Positions 1-7,870 of a stretch of DNA of 23,023 nucleotides are shown here, in pieces. Each line of letters starts with the position of its first letter. Positions within the stretch are counted from its first letter, which is position 1. The notes beneath the pieces are model-generated. The model made no database searches. It was not told the DNA's origin and was given only the letters and a program-made list of their open reading frames with translations. Made by a program: the position numbers and the translations under genes. This DNA is from a virus: IMG/VR virus record IMGVR_UViG_3300009418_003129, positions 1 through 23,023 of that record; one strand, written 5' to 3'.

Positions 1-3000
1 ATACTGAATCAGTATCTACACCTCTACCTATGTCACCACCGCCAATAATAATACTATTCGTTAGTCCATCAGCGGCATTGGATAGCGCGGTATGTCCGAT
101 AGCAATGTTCTTGTGGCCATCAACAAGAGATTCGCCAGCGCTATTGCCGATAAGGAGGTTGCCATACCCAGCCTCTACTGCCACGCCAGCGTCAACACCT
201 ATAGCAAGATTATCATCACCAGTGGTAATCTGATTAAGGGCAGAGTGGCCCAGCGTGGTATTTTTAAATTGCCCCTGAGAAATTACATCTGCTCTAGAAT
301 CTGGCGTATGTCTCCCAGCATATGTGTTTTTATTATCATCAGCATAAAGAAGGCTACCGTCAGTTACGTCCATTGAACTGTGGACTAAATCAAACTCATG
401 TCCCCCGTCGTCCATGAAGTATAGAGACTGTGTTTGATCTGGAACTACCTTTTCTTTAACGTATACCTTGCCGTATTCATCCGTTGTGGTATCTGGCTTT
501 ACGTCTTGCTGCTGAATGCTGATAGCTGCCGAGCCGGTAATTCCGCTTGATAACGTAAGCAACTCATTGGGCGTAGCCGTGTGTATTCCAACGAATTTAT
601 TATCATTGTCTAGGGAAATGATGATTTTACTTGAGCCATGCTTCCAAAGAGACATATCTGCTCTTCGTGTCAAAACAGAATATTCAAGCTCAACACCTTC
701 AGAGGACACCCCTAGAGGGTTATTATCAGAGGCCAACAGTTGCAAAGAAGCTTTATGCGTTCCGCCCAAAGTAGTATTACGGGCTATAGTTTCTCCCGTA
801 CTCTGAATATTAAAGATGGTTTCTGGAAGGATCGCATAAGCTACGTTTTTAATATCATTAATACCCACTAGCCCCGGATCACTAGACCTCATGACCGTTA
901 TTGCGTTGAGCGGGTGTGGCGAATCATCATAAGCAGAAATAGTTAATCTGTCCTTCTTCTGCCCTGTATATCCTACTACATCTTTCTCATCTATATTATC
1001 AATGCCAAATCCGGTAATATGGTCTCTAGGTGGGTCAAATTGCGTAGCTTGTTTCTTGTTCATCGTTCTCGTAACAAGCCGTTGACCAACAGTAACGCCA
1101 GAGCCTAGGTGTGAGTAACTAACATGATAATCACTGACGCCGGAAGATATGAAATTGACATCTGTAACGTTAGCAATGTTGCCTTCTGGACCAATTGGGT
1201 TTGGCGTAATGTGTGCTTCCTGAGCAAGGTAAACAACGTTATCTGACTCAATTATAGACGATATGTCTGATGAGCCGTCTTGGACGGTTTCCACAGCACA
1301 ACTGCCACCGACAGAAGATGGTCCTTGACCTTCATGGCTGTATAGTGACATGCCTAACCTAGGAGCTTCATAACCATCAACAGTAAGATCAGTACCTGTA
1401 CGCCCTCTAGTTGTGATCTCAAGAGGCGAGGCGGATTGACTTTCATACCTTGCGATTAAAACCTCATCTTGAGCAAGTAGGGTTTCGTCAGTATATGTGA
1501 TGAACCATCCGGCATACATTAAGTCATCAGCAATCGAGCCTTCTGGCCAATTGCCTAGAGCTTGATAGGTCACACCCGCCCCGTTAGATGATATAACCAT
1601 CTTGCCATTACCAAACGCATCATCGAATTTGGCCTGAGCCATCGCTACGCTATCGCTTGAAAAGACCGAGCAGGTGGTGGACGAACCATCAATAAATTGA
1701 ACGAATCTAATAGTATGACCAACATTATAAGGTTCGGCAATGTCTGGATCATACTGATCATTGTCTGCCCATATACTAAAGTCCGTTCCGGTGTGGTGGC
1801 CGTATTCCCGTCTTGGAGTATAATCCCATGCGAGGGTGCCTACAAGATTAGTGAGATCTGGCTCTATTGGATCGCTGGGGGCGTGACCCGCCGGATACGG
1901 ATAAAAGAAACTAATCTTGGTGAGGGAGGAAATGTTGTCATCAATGGAGGCTCGATCTGGCCAACCGGCGGCAATGGTGAAGAGTCTGTTTTGGCCCGCG
2001 CCATCAGTTAATGGCTTTATGGTAGGATTATGGTCATCATTACTTGCTATAATCTCTGATATAGCGCAGATGCCAACGCATTCCGGGAAACCTGTCGATG
2101 AATTTGTTGTTTGGTCCCACTGATAGCGGCCCGGTGTTACCGTCCATCCAGTAACACCAACCTCCAAGACCTTGGCGTTAAGAATGTCGCATATTTCTGT
2201 CTGAGTTGCGTCATAAGGTATGTCAGGTGTCGAATGAATAACATCATCCCATTCTGTCCTAAATCTTATCTTCCATGACCCACCCGTTGCCGCAGTCCCG
2301 GCGTTGATGTAAAAGTAATCCGCAGTGAAGGGCGTGGTGTCATCGGTGTGCGAGCCGCCGCTGTCGTAGTTTCCCGGTGCCATGAATGAATGAACGAAGT
2401 ATTTTCTAACTTCGCTTCCGCTACCACCTAGGGTCAAAGCTGTGCCATCGCATGTAATCTGCGGAAGATCTGTATTAGCCTTAGTTCCAACAAATGTAAC
2501 CGTCCACGACCCCCCGTCATTTCCGGTAACAGCAACGTCGTCCACTGCTATGTTTGAGAGAGCCTCAAGCGCAGTTTGAACTGTAGCCGAAGATGCATCA
2601 AAGGCAATAGCGGCAGTTGGGCCTTCGCCATCAAATGATAGAGTAAACGTTCCGCCGGTAGCATTAACCGTTATTAACTGAACTTCGTTCTGACCAGCCT
2701 CGCCAGTTCTAATAGTATCGTCAGTCTTTTGTATAAAGATACCATAGCCGGGGGAATGGCAATTAATCAGCGCAAGATTATCTCTGCCAATAACCCTATC
2801 TGTCTTGAGATGGCCGCTTGCAGCAATATGCACACTGATATTGCTATTCCACGACGATCTGGTATAGGGCGTATCTGCTTCTAGGCACTCCAAGGTGGTG
2901 TCTGGAGCGCGATACACCCACTCATAGTCTCTTCTATAGTTAGTACCGCTAGACTGAAGAACTATTCCGCCGCCCTCTATCTGCTGATCCTGCAAGAATC

Positions 3001-4114
3001 CACACGGAGCGCCGCCGGGATTACAAACATCCCCACTGGAAGCTAGATAGAGAGTTCTGCACTCATAAATGCAGCTATTAATCTCTTTATAGTTATACGT
3101 AGTAATGTCTGCCGTGCCACTAACAGAGATATTCTTAAAGAATCCATAATTCCACCTTAGTGGCTCAGCCCCCAAGTCAAAAGTATCGGATAATTGAGGA
3201 ACTATATTACCCTTAGAGGTAACTAATCCTTGGTCTCCAGAGGGAGCGTTGGTGCCAAATCCAATACTGCCGTCGCCGTCTAGGTATACAACATCCGTCT
3301 TGCCGTAAAGATCAGTTGTCTTAGACGGGGTAGAGGACTGGATAGAGAGACTGGCATCGGCTGGATAATCTATCGTGCTGGAAAGGTACAGGCTCTTCCA
3401 TCTCTTTGGTTCTCTACCAAGGTGATCATCACCGTATATACCCGTTCCCCCCTCTACTGGAGTTATGTCTCCAGATACCTGTAGAACGCCAAAGCGATGG
3501 AGGGTATTTGTAGCAACACCCAATTTGAGATCCTTCAAATCCCCGAAAAGGAGGGGCGAAGGAGAGCCGTCGTCGCAATCCGCTACGGGATGACTACCTA
3601 GGTAGAAAGTATAGTCAACATTATCGCCTATATAATAACCGGCGCCATGCCCAACAGCTATATTAAAATCGCCCTGCTTATTTGTTTGCAGGGCATGATT
3701 ACCTAGAGCGACATTGCCGGAACCCAAAACGTTGCCAGCTATCGCATTATATCCCACGGCTGTATTGCTACTACCATAAAGATTACAGCTTATGGCAAAA
3801 GAACCAATAGCGGTGTTTTTCGTCCCATCGTAGTTGTTGGATAGAGCAGAATAACCAAAAGCAGAGTTATCTGTACTACTGTATCCATCAAGATGAAGCT
3901 TGGATATGGCCGAATCACCGGCTCTGGTTGTGCGTGTGGCTACAGTGCCAAAGTTTTTAGAGAGTAGATCTTGATCAGCCGGGAATAAATTATGGACTGA
4001 ATCTACAATATCAAGCAGGTTATGCCTGACATCATTTGGAGAAATCTCCGCAGTAGCGTTATCTGGGATCTCTCTTTTTATATTGTCTACTATCTGTGTC
4101 TTAGATAGAATCAT
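1..4114 (-). CDS. Giant phage fibre/appendage-like protein, C-terminus beyond window
   Basis: An open frame runs without a stop from ATG at 4114 to the left edge (1371 codons seen; position 1 is a leftover base). It starts 9 bases after the stop of the preceding tail-type gene. Residues about 80-161 carry YadA/Hep_Hag-like head repeats of the NTAVGYNAI / NVALGNHAL kind, and a second block of the same type lies at about residues 1281-1365 next to the edge. Between them are Gly/Ser/Thr/Asp-rich beta-type stretches, including two similar domains of roughly 80 residues. No enzymatic motif or transmembrane segment was recognised. Repetitive beta-rich architecture and position after the head genes fit a trimeric fibre or other surface appendage; receptor binding is inference. 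The missing C-terminus could carry a chaperone or depolymerase domain. Confidence 0.85.
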   Translation of the reverse strand, partial: MILSKTQIVDNIKREIPDNATAEISPNDVRHNLLDIVDSVHNLFPADQDLLSKNFGTVATRTTRAGDSAISKLHLDGYSSTDNSAFGYSALSNNYDGTKNTAIGSFAISCNLYGSSNTAVGYNAIAGNVLGSGNVALGNHALQTNKQGDFNIAVGHGAGYYIGDNVDYTFYLGSHPVADCDDGSPSPLLFGDLKDLKLGVATNTLHRFGVLQVSGDITPVEGGTGIYGDDHLGREPKRWKSLYLSSTIDYPADASLSIQSSTPSKTTDLYGKTDVVYLDGDGSIGFGTNAPSGDQGLVTSKGNIVPQLSDTFDLGAEPLRWNYGFFKNISVSGTADITTYNYKEINSCIYECRTLYLASSGDVCNPGGAPCGFLQDQQIEGGGIVLQSSGTNYRRDYEWVYRAPDTTLECLEADTPYTRSSWNSNISVHIAASGHLKTDRVIGRDNLALINCHSPGYGIFIQKTDDTIRTGEAGQNEVQLITVNATGGTFTLSFDGEGPTAAIAFDASSATVQTALEALSNIAVDDVAVTGNDGGSWTVTFVGTKANTDLPQITCDGTALTLGGSGSEVRKYFVHSFMAPGNYDSGGSHTDDTTPFTADYFYINAGTAATGGSWKIRFRTEWDDVIHSTPDIPYDATQTEICDILNAKVLEVGVTGWTVTPGRYQWDQTTNSSTGFPECVGICAISEIIASNDDHNPTIKPLTDGAGQNRLFTIAAGWPDRASIDDNISSLTKISFFYPYPAGHAPSDPIEPDLTNLVGTLAWDYTPRREYGHHTGTDFSIWADNDQYDPDIAEPYNVGHTIRFVQFIDGSSTTCSVFSSDSVAMAQAKFDDAFGNGKMVISSNGAGVTYQALGNWPEGSIADDLMYAGWFITYTDETLLAQDEVLIARYESQSASPLEITTRGRTGTDLTVDGYEAPRLGMSLYSHEGQGPSSVGGSCAVETVQDGSSDISSIIESDNVVYLAQEAHITPNPIGPEGNIANVTDVNFISSGVSDYHVSYSHLGSGVTVGQRLVTRTMNKKQATQFDPPRDHITGFGIDNIDEKDVVGYTGQKKDRLTISAYDDSPHPLNAITVMRSSDPGLVGINDIKNVAYAILPETIFNIQSTGETIARNTTLGGTHKASLQLLASDNNPLGVSSEGVELEYSVLTRRADMSLWKHGSSKIIISLDNDNKFVGIHTATPNELLTLSSGITGSAAISIQQQDVKPDTTTDEYGKVYVKEKVVPDQTQSLYFMDDGGHEFDLVHSSMDVTDGSLLYADDNKNTYAGRHTPDSRADVISQGQFKNTTLGHSALNQITTGDDNLAIGVDAGVAVEAGYGNLLIGNSAGESLVDGHKNIAIGHTALSNAADGLTNSIIIGGGDIGRGVDTDSV
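38..271 (-). repeat. YadA-like head repeat block, distal
   Basis: Within the fibre frame the translation has successive short beta-roll units, for example TTLGHSAL, NLAIGVDAG, NLLIGNSAG, NIAIGHTAL and NSIIIGGG, spaced about 14-22 residues apart. This spacing and the [N]xxxG[x][S/N]A[x] pattern are typical of the left-handed parallel beta-roll in YadA heads and many phage fibres. The block probably continues past the window edge. Confidence 0.75.
2050..2295 (-). repeat. Beta-domain copy 2 inside the fibre gene
   Basis: This stretch encodes a domain beginning TGGSWKIRF and containing IPYDATQTEICDILNAK. It aligns by eye with the domain at 2430-2672: each has a TGG-strand, an acidic turn, a (Y/F)DA(S/T)xxxxxxxL helix, then a V.VTG..T strand. 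It carries a pair of cysteines (ECVGIC) that the first copy lacks. Confidence 0.5.
2430..2672 (-). repeat. Beta-domain copy 1 inside the fibre gene
   Basis: It encodes a domain beginning TGGTFTLSFDGE, followed by AIAFDASSATVQTALEAL and WTVTFVGTKANTDLPQI. This pattern recurs in many long phage and viral-metagenome structural proteins. A second, diverged copy lies about 130 residues further on in the same protein. Confidence 0.55.
3630..3880 (-). repeat. YadA-like head repeat block, proximal
   Basis: The fibre frame shows NSAFGYSAL, NTAIGSFAI, NTAVGYNAI, NVALGNHAL and NIAVGHGAG in succession, roughly 14-18 residues apart. This is the classic left-handed beta-roll head repeat of trimeric autotransporters and phage fibres. 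It sits near the N-terminus, whereas the matching block at 38-271 is about 1200 residues downstream. Confidence 0.8.
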
Positions 4115-4123
4115 TATCGCGCC

Positions 4124-4588
4124 CTACTTAAAGCTGATTTCTAAAGTATCCACATCGAACTTTACATTATCTCCTGTGTAAATGATTCTTGGATTCGTTA
4201 GCTGGGCGTGCATTAATAAGTTGCCTTCACCAATAGTGGAGCTATCCACAATAGCAACGCCAGAAACCCATCCCCAATCACTTAGGGCCGGATTGAAGAT
4301 GATTTGACCACTGTTTTTAACAGTGCCGCTACCAGCATCAAATTCATGCGGCCTGAAATTCCACGTAGTATTTCCGTCTTCAACAGGACTACCAAGGTCT
4401 ACCCTGTCGTAGCCAGTACCTGAACCGCTCCAGCTAGAGGAAAATTCGGGAATAGTGCCGCCGTCATGACCATCAAGGGGGATACCACTAGTTAACGCCA
4501 CAGAGATATTACTTGGCTTTGGGAAAGATTGGCCTCTGAAAACATGGTGTATCAGGCCAGATTCTAGATAATCGGATAGAGCAGCCAT
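4124..4588 (-). CDS. Small tail/fibre-type structural protein
   Basis: 154 aa. The protein begins MAALSDYLESGLIHHVFRG and then has a SNISVALTSGIP strand, a TGYDRVDLG segment, an alternating beta region and a terminal VKFDVDTLEISF strand. This layout (N-terminal helix ending in L..H.....F, strand with VAL.S..P, GY.R, W......I.D, final strand) matches a common family of short phage tail proteins often labelled tail fibre or gp80-like. The start has a good ribosome site, AGGAGA, seven bases upstream. It is the first gene after the capsid terminator and lies 9 bases ahead of the giant fibre frame, so a role linked to that fibre or the tail is likely. No catalytic motif is seen. The family call rests on pattern memory. 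Confidence 0.6.
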   Translation of the reverse strand: MAALSDYLESGLIHHVFRGQSFPKPSNISVALTSGIPLDGHDGGTIPEFSSSWSGSGTGYDRVDLGSPVEDGNTTWNFRPHEFDAGSGTVKNSGQIIFNPALSDWGWVSGVAIVDSSTIGEGNLLMHAQLTNPRIIYTGDNVKFDVDTLEISFK

Positions 4589-4635
4589 TGTTGTCTCCTA
4601 TCATTTGTCCTAAAAATGCAAGTATTCTATAACTA

Positions 4636-4642
4636 TATACAC
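4636..4642 (-). promoter_or_regulatory. GTGTATA motif, candidate phage promoter element
   Basis: On the minus strand the sequence reads TGTGTATATAGTTATAG. It lies directly after the U-tract of the capsid terminator and 47 bases before the ATG of the next gene. The same GTGTATA core occurs in the gaps before the portal and the protease genes. Its position, just where new initiation is needed, supports a promoter; no convincing -35 box is seen. Confidence 0.4.
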
Positions 4643-4647
4643 ATAAT

Positions 4648-4679
4648 AAAAAAGCCACCCCCCGATATGGGGGGCGGCT
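4648..4679 (-). terminator. Strong intrinsic terminator after the major capsid gene
   Basis: On the minus strand AGCCGCCCCCC, loop ATATC, then GGGGGGTGGCT forms an 11-bp stem with one G-U pair. It runs straight into a T-tract (4653-4648) followed by ATTATG. It begins 33 bases after the capsid stop codon. The GC-rich stem and the U-run are textbook rho-independent features for minus-strand transcription. Confidence 0.93.
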
Positions 4680-4712
4680 CAAGAACGGGTCTAGTTAGAT
4701 CGCGTACTAGTA

Positions 4713-5720
4713 CTAGAATGAACCCAGAATAATTCTGCGGTTGTCCAGAACACCAAAGCCGAGTTCCATCCAGCCATAGAAACCGGCTCGCTGTTGTCGG
4801 TGCAGTGTGGGATCTTCGAAGACATCGAGTTCTTGCTTGATAGGCATGACAAAGCTATCATTGCTGGACTGGTCAAGTCCCACAACAAGCTCTAGGTCAG
4901 AGGTCTCAACTGCTCCGCTAAGTTCATTAACGAAGAAGTTCTGATATTCCTGACCTTCGCCAAGCTCATCAAGATCATGGAGATTCACACCGAAGATACG
5001 GGTGATGGGCGCTCCACCCTCACTCGCGGTATAAATCTCTCTTCGGGTCACTTCATCAACCTGATCCAAGCCCCAATGACGCACATCTTCCAGTGCCTCT
5101 GGGCTAACATAAAGATCGGTCAGACGACCACGACCCACCGAGGCGCTGTTTCCACCAGAGTTCCGACGCATAACAGTCTGCATCAGAGAAACTAGTCTCT
5201 TGGAAAACATGCCGCCAGTTGCATCCGCGTCATAAACGAGGATGTTGCGATCAACGCCAGCAGCCAAGAGCGTATGCCAGCCATCGTCATTCATCTTCTT
5301 GACGAAACCAGCCTCCATGACCTGCATAGCTCTTCCAACGATATCCCAGCGAGCTTCGCGGGCATAACGCAGAAGGTAGTCGATTGAACTCGTGATGCTA
5401 TAAGTGGGAATCATCACGAAGTCACTCTCGACTGCCCGTTCTGGGATTCTACCGTGACCGGGATTCGTGTAAGCAATGTGCTCACCTTCCATACCCGGAG
5501 AAATCAAATCCAGCGGGAATTCTGTAGTGCTTCCACCTTCAACGGGGATATTCTCAAAAATATCACCTAAGATGTTGCCTACCAAAACGCCCTTGCGTAA
5601 CGGAAGTTCTAGGGCTTTAGCAAATTCTCTTTGGGCTGCGGTAGCCACATTGATATCGCTATCTCCAGACTTGCGAAGTAGCGCAAGGAATTCTTCACTT
5701 GGTCTATTCATATTAGCCAT
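4713..5720 (-). CDS. Major capsid protein (HK97-fold type, by context)
   Basis: 335 aa from the chosen start. A longer frame opens at 5747, but the ATG at 5720 (MANMNRPSEEF) has AAGGAG six bases upstream, so it is preferred. The protein has an N-terminal helical stretch, a strand-rich middle with DFVMIPTYSITSSIDYLLRYAREAR, and a C-terminal segment PTLHRQQRAGFYGWMELGFGV. An Arg-rich ending plus a hydrophobic G/F/W strand is usual for phage shells. It sits after protease/scaffold and a decoration-like gene, ahead of a strong terminator, which is the standard position and expression setting for the major head protein. No HK97 crosslinking residues were identified. The fold is inferred from context and general pattern. 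Confidence 0.85.
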   Translation of the reverse strand: MANMNRPSEEFLALLRKSGDSDINVATAAQREFAKALELPLRKGVLVGNILGDIFENIPVEGGSTTEFPLDLISPGMEGEHIAYTNPGHGRIPERAVESDFVMIPTYSITSSIDYLLRYAREARWDIVGRAMQVMEAGFVKKMNDDGWHTLLAAGVDRNILVYDADATGGMFSKRLVSLMQTVMRRNSGGNSASVGRGRLTDLYVSPEALEDVRHWGLDQVDEVTRREIYTASEGGAPITRIFGVNLHDLDELGEGQEYQNFFVNELSGAVETSDLELVVGLDQSSNDSFVMPIKQELDVFEDPTLHRQQRAGFYGWMELGFGVLDNRRIILGSF

Positions 5721-5726
5721 GTTATT

Positions 5727-5732
5727 CTCCTT
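5727..5732 (-). promoter_or_regulatory. Ribosome binding site AAGGAG deciding the capsid start
   Basis: The minus strand reads AAGGAGAATAACATG. The full AAGGAG core stands six bases before the ATG at 5720, whereas the in-frame ATG at 5747 lies only 2 bases after the previous stop with no such site. This selects MANMNRP as the capsid N-terminus. Confidence 0.85.
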
Positions 5733-5749
5733 ATGAGTGGTTTTCATTT

Positions 5750-6256
5750 TTAAGTAATTGGCAGGTTACCATAAGCACCGTGGTTCGGAAGGTTGACTTC
5801 AACCTTGCAGTAACCGTCTTCATCCTTACCTGAAAGAAAACGACCAATTGCAAGATTACCAGAAGACTGCTCGTCTGCCGGATACAAATGATTACCAATG
5901 ACGCCAGCGTCATCTACATATGCAACATCGCCAAAACCCGGTGTGCCAACGATATTGTTAGTCACAACCCAACCCTTGCGGAGAATCGTAACCTTCCCAC
6001 CCTTTTGCACTTCATCTTTGAAGTGATTCAGGTGAGTTCGGGTTAGATCCTTATTAACCACATCATTCAGGAGAATGCCTACAGGAACGTTAGTTGGACC
6101 AACTGTCGCAACCATAGATACTGTCTGGGCACCCTGATCCATTGCGGCACCGGAACCAGCAGCAAGATGGCAAACAACGCCACCACGGACACCCGTTGCA
6201 TCCATAAAGAAGCTGATATCGGTTTGAAGTTCGTGTCTATCTGCTTTTAGAGCCAT
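5750..6256 (-). CDS. Head decoration-like protein
   Basis: 168 aa, starting MALKADRHELQTDISFFM with AGGAGA six bases upstream. It is rich in Gly and Val with many short predicted strands, for example GGVVCHLAAGSG, VPVGILLNDVV, KVTILRKGWVVTNNI and VAYVDDAGVI. This GVL.NDV…G…..RKG.V.T pattern, with a short gene directly before the major capsid gene and after the scaffold, is typical of capsid-stabilising or decoration proteins in marine and other tailed phages. No signal peptide, membrane segment or catalytic motif is visible. It ends 29 bases before the capsid start. The exact structural role is inferred from position and composition; a minor shell protein is an alternative. Confidence 0.65.
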   Translation of the reverse strand: MALKADRHELQTDISFFMDATGVRGGVVCHLAAGSGAAMDQGAQTVSMVATVGPTNVPVGILLNDVVNKDLTRTHLNHFKDEVQKGGKVTILRKGWVVTNNIVGTPGFGDVAYVDDAGVIGNHLYPADEQSSGNLAIGRFLSGKDEDGYCKVEVNLPNHGAYGNLPIT

Positions 6257-6287
6257 GTTTTGTCTCCTATATTTATGACTTTGAGTC

Positions 6288-7007
6288 TTACTTGCCTGAA
6301 CTTAAGAAATTCTCAGAAATCCACTCAGCCATACCGGCTCTAGTGGTTTGTAAAGCATCTTCTTCTTCGGTTTCGATTAGTGTAGCCTCTGTAGACTCTA
6401 CTTCATCAAAGACTTCCTCAGAAACTTCCGCCTCGGCTTCTTCTGTATTCTCTTCGTCAACAGTCTCGGCCTTGACAGCAGGCACACACTTGCCATCCTT
6501 TTCGACGAACCCTTCTTTACAGTTGGGCGGATAGCCCGCTTTATCAGCGGCGTCTACAAGGTTTTCATCTTTCTTTGTGATCCACTTGTTAACAATGCCC
6601 TCAAAGGCTTCATCATCAAGAGCATCGTAAAGAGCCAAAGATTCCTCAGCTTCATCATCACCAAATCCAGCCTCGACTAGCGTAGCAAGACGCTTCCGCA
6701 TCTTTTCTGATCTATGCATGTCGTTAATAGACTGAACAGCGTTGGAAAGCTCTTCGTTCTTCGTCGCAAGCTCGTCTTCAAGTTCAGCAATTCTAGCCTG
6801 AGTTGTCTTAACAGTCTCTTCTAGGCCAGCAATCGCCTCGTCCTTGGAAGCAATATCAGCTTCAAAAGCTTCAGTAGTAGAGGCAAGCTCTTGCGTAAGA
6901 GCATGCTCGGCGTTCTTCTGTAGTGCCTTGTTCTCTTCTTTAGCTTCGGCAAGATCATTTTGAAGATCAGCAAGCTGCTTCTCTAATAGAGTTAAATTCT
7001 CTGACAT
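6288..7007 (-). CDS. Nested scaffold protein from an internal start
   Basis: 239 aa, in frame with the C-terminal part of the protease gene. The ATG at 7007 (MSENLTLLEKQLADL) is preceded by AGGAGA at a seven-base spacing, a better ribosome site than that of the full-length gene. The product would be coiled coil plus acidic tail, without the protease. This is the same layout as lambda C/Nu3 (protease with scaffold made from an in-frame internal start). Expression of this separate product is inference from the start signal and domain boundary. Confidence 0.75.
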   Translation of the reverse strand: MSENLTLLEKQLADLQNDLAEAKEENKALQKNAEHALTQELASTTEAFEADIASKDEAIAGLEETVKTTQARIAELEDELATKNEELSNAVQSINDMHRSEKMRKRLATLVEAGFGDDEAEESLALYDALDDEAFEGIVNKWITKKDENLVDAADKAGYPPNCKEGFVEKDGKCVPAVKAETVDEENTEEAEAEVSEEVFDEVESTEATLIETEEEDALQTTRAGMAEWISENFLSSGK

Positions 7008-7817
7008 TGTAACATCTCCTATTGAAAATTGAGTAACTATGTCTTCATTGTTCACGGTAAAAGCCTTACTAGAACTGAATATGACACTTCGTGGATTAGC
7101 TGGCTTGGACACAAGACCCTTGCCAGAAAAAGAAATACCACGCAGCGCCCTACCCACTTTGTATCCTTCATACTCACCTGTTCCACCATATGACCTCAAA
7201 TGCTTGGTCAAAAAGGCAGACTCCTCATCTCTTTTGACTATCTTTGAACCCCCTTGGGGGTCTATAAGGGCATAATCAAAACCTGCAAAAAGGCACTCCA
7301 TTGAAACAAACCATTTGCCTTCTGTGATCTCGGCAATAATTTGCCTCATCCTGTCTCTGTTTTCCGGGCTTTGCCAGCTATTGTATAGAACAGCCTCGGT
7401 TATGATATCAAACTCTTTTGGGGCATTCTGCTCATCAGCATCTATTCTATTACCGGACTTGTCGAGAACATAGCTGTCTGTAATATGACCAATAATATCA
7501 TTTTCGTCGTGCATAAAGTTGAACTGCTTGTCTTCAGGAGTGTTTCTAGCAGACCAAACCTCTTCTACATCAAACACGTCATCGTTTTTATTCCAGCCAG
7601 TGGAGACCAATACCGATTCTAAATAATACAAATCAACCTGATCTGGATTGCTCTTGGCAATAATTTTGCGCAGAGCCTCTGGCATTTCGGATGCTTGCTC
7701 TGGATGCTGCTTTTCACATACTATGTGTGCTTCTGTACAGTATGCAATGGTGCGCTCTGCCAAAACTAAGTCGGCAACGCCATCCAGAACTTCTTGCTTG
7801 TATGTGGTTATATTCAT
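6288..7817 (-). CDS. Prohead maturation protease fused to scaffold/core protein
   Basis: 509 aa. Residues about 60-250 form the protease: LYYLESVLVSTGWNKNDDVF, then FNFMHDENDIIGHI with His103 and His111, and WFVSMECLFAGFDYAL with Ser172 as likely nucleophile, as in assemblin-like prohead proteases. Residues about 273-375 are a charged coiled coil, followed by a helical segment, a short two-cysteine motif (CKEGFVEKDGKC, 433-444) and a very acidic tail, all usual for a scaffold. An in-frame internal start at residue 271 with its own ribosome site would give the scaffold alone. The gene lies between portal and decoration/capsid genes. Its ATG has no Shine-Dalgarno sequence, and a GTGTATA motif ends 10 bases upstream. 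I see the domains; the residue roles follow family knowledge. Confidence 0.88.
   Translation of the reverse strand: MNITTYKQEVLDGVADLVLAERTIAYCTEAHIVCEKQHPEQASEMPEALRKIIAKSNPDQVDLYYLESVLVSTGWNKNDDVFDVEEVWSARNTPEDKQFNFMHDENDIIGHITDSYVLDKSGNRIDADEQNAPKEFDIITEAVLYNSWQSPENRDRMRQIIAEITEGKWFVSMECLFAGFDYALIDPQGGSKIVKRDEESAFLTKHLRSYGGTGEYEGYKVGRALRGISFSGKGLVSKPANPRSVIFSSSKAFTVNNEDIVTQFSIGDVTMSENLTLLEKQLADLQNDLAEAKEENKALQKNAEHALTQELASTTEAFEADIASKDEAIAGLEETVKTTQARIAELEDELATKNEELSNAVQSINDMHRSEKMRKRLATLVEAGFGDDEAEESLALYDALDDEAFEGIVNKWITKKDENLVDAADKAGYPPNCKEGFVEKDGKCVPAVKAETVDEENTEEAEAEVSEEVFDEVESTEATLIETEEEDALQTTRAGMAEWISENFLSSGK
7015..7020 (-). promoter_or_regulatory. Internal ribosome binding site for the nested scaffold
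   Basis: AGGAGA on the minus strand, seven bases before ATG 7007, inside the protease/scaffold coding sequence. It falls exactly where the protease domain ends and the coiled coil begins. Confidence 0.75.
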
Positions 7818-7827
7818 GCTAATAAAG

Positions 7828-7834
7828 TATACAC
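7828..7834 (-). promoter_or_regulatory. GTGTATA motif close to the protease start
   Basis: The minus strand reads TTGTGTATACTTTATTAGC then ATG. GTGTATA ends 10 bases before the start codon, and TATACT could act as a -10 box with eight bases to ATG. A TTCACA stands 19 bases further up, a loose -35 candidate. If used, the transcript would be leaderless or nearly so. The shared core with two other gaps is the main support. Confidence 0.35.
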
Positions 7835-7870
7835 AATTTTGTTTGATTATTGTGAATTACATCGTTTTGA

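Noticed and set aside
1697-2123. Plus-strand frames of 104 and 68 aa in the left 4 kb
   Set aside because: A single minus-strand frame with fibre-like repeats covers the whole region without a stop; the plus-strand frames show no protein-like pattern.
3630-3880. CRISPR or tandem DNA repeat
   Set aside because: The periodicity is at the protein level (beta-roll units) with diverged DNA; no identical repeats or uniform spacers are present.
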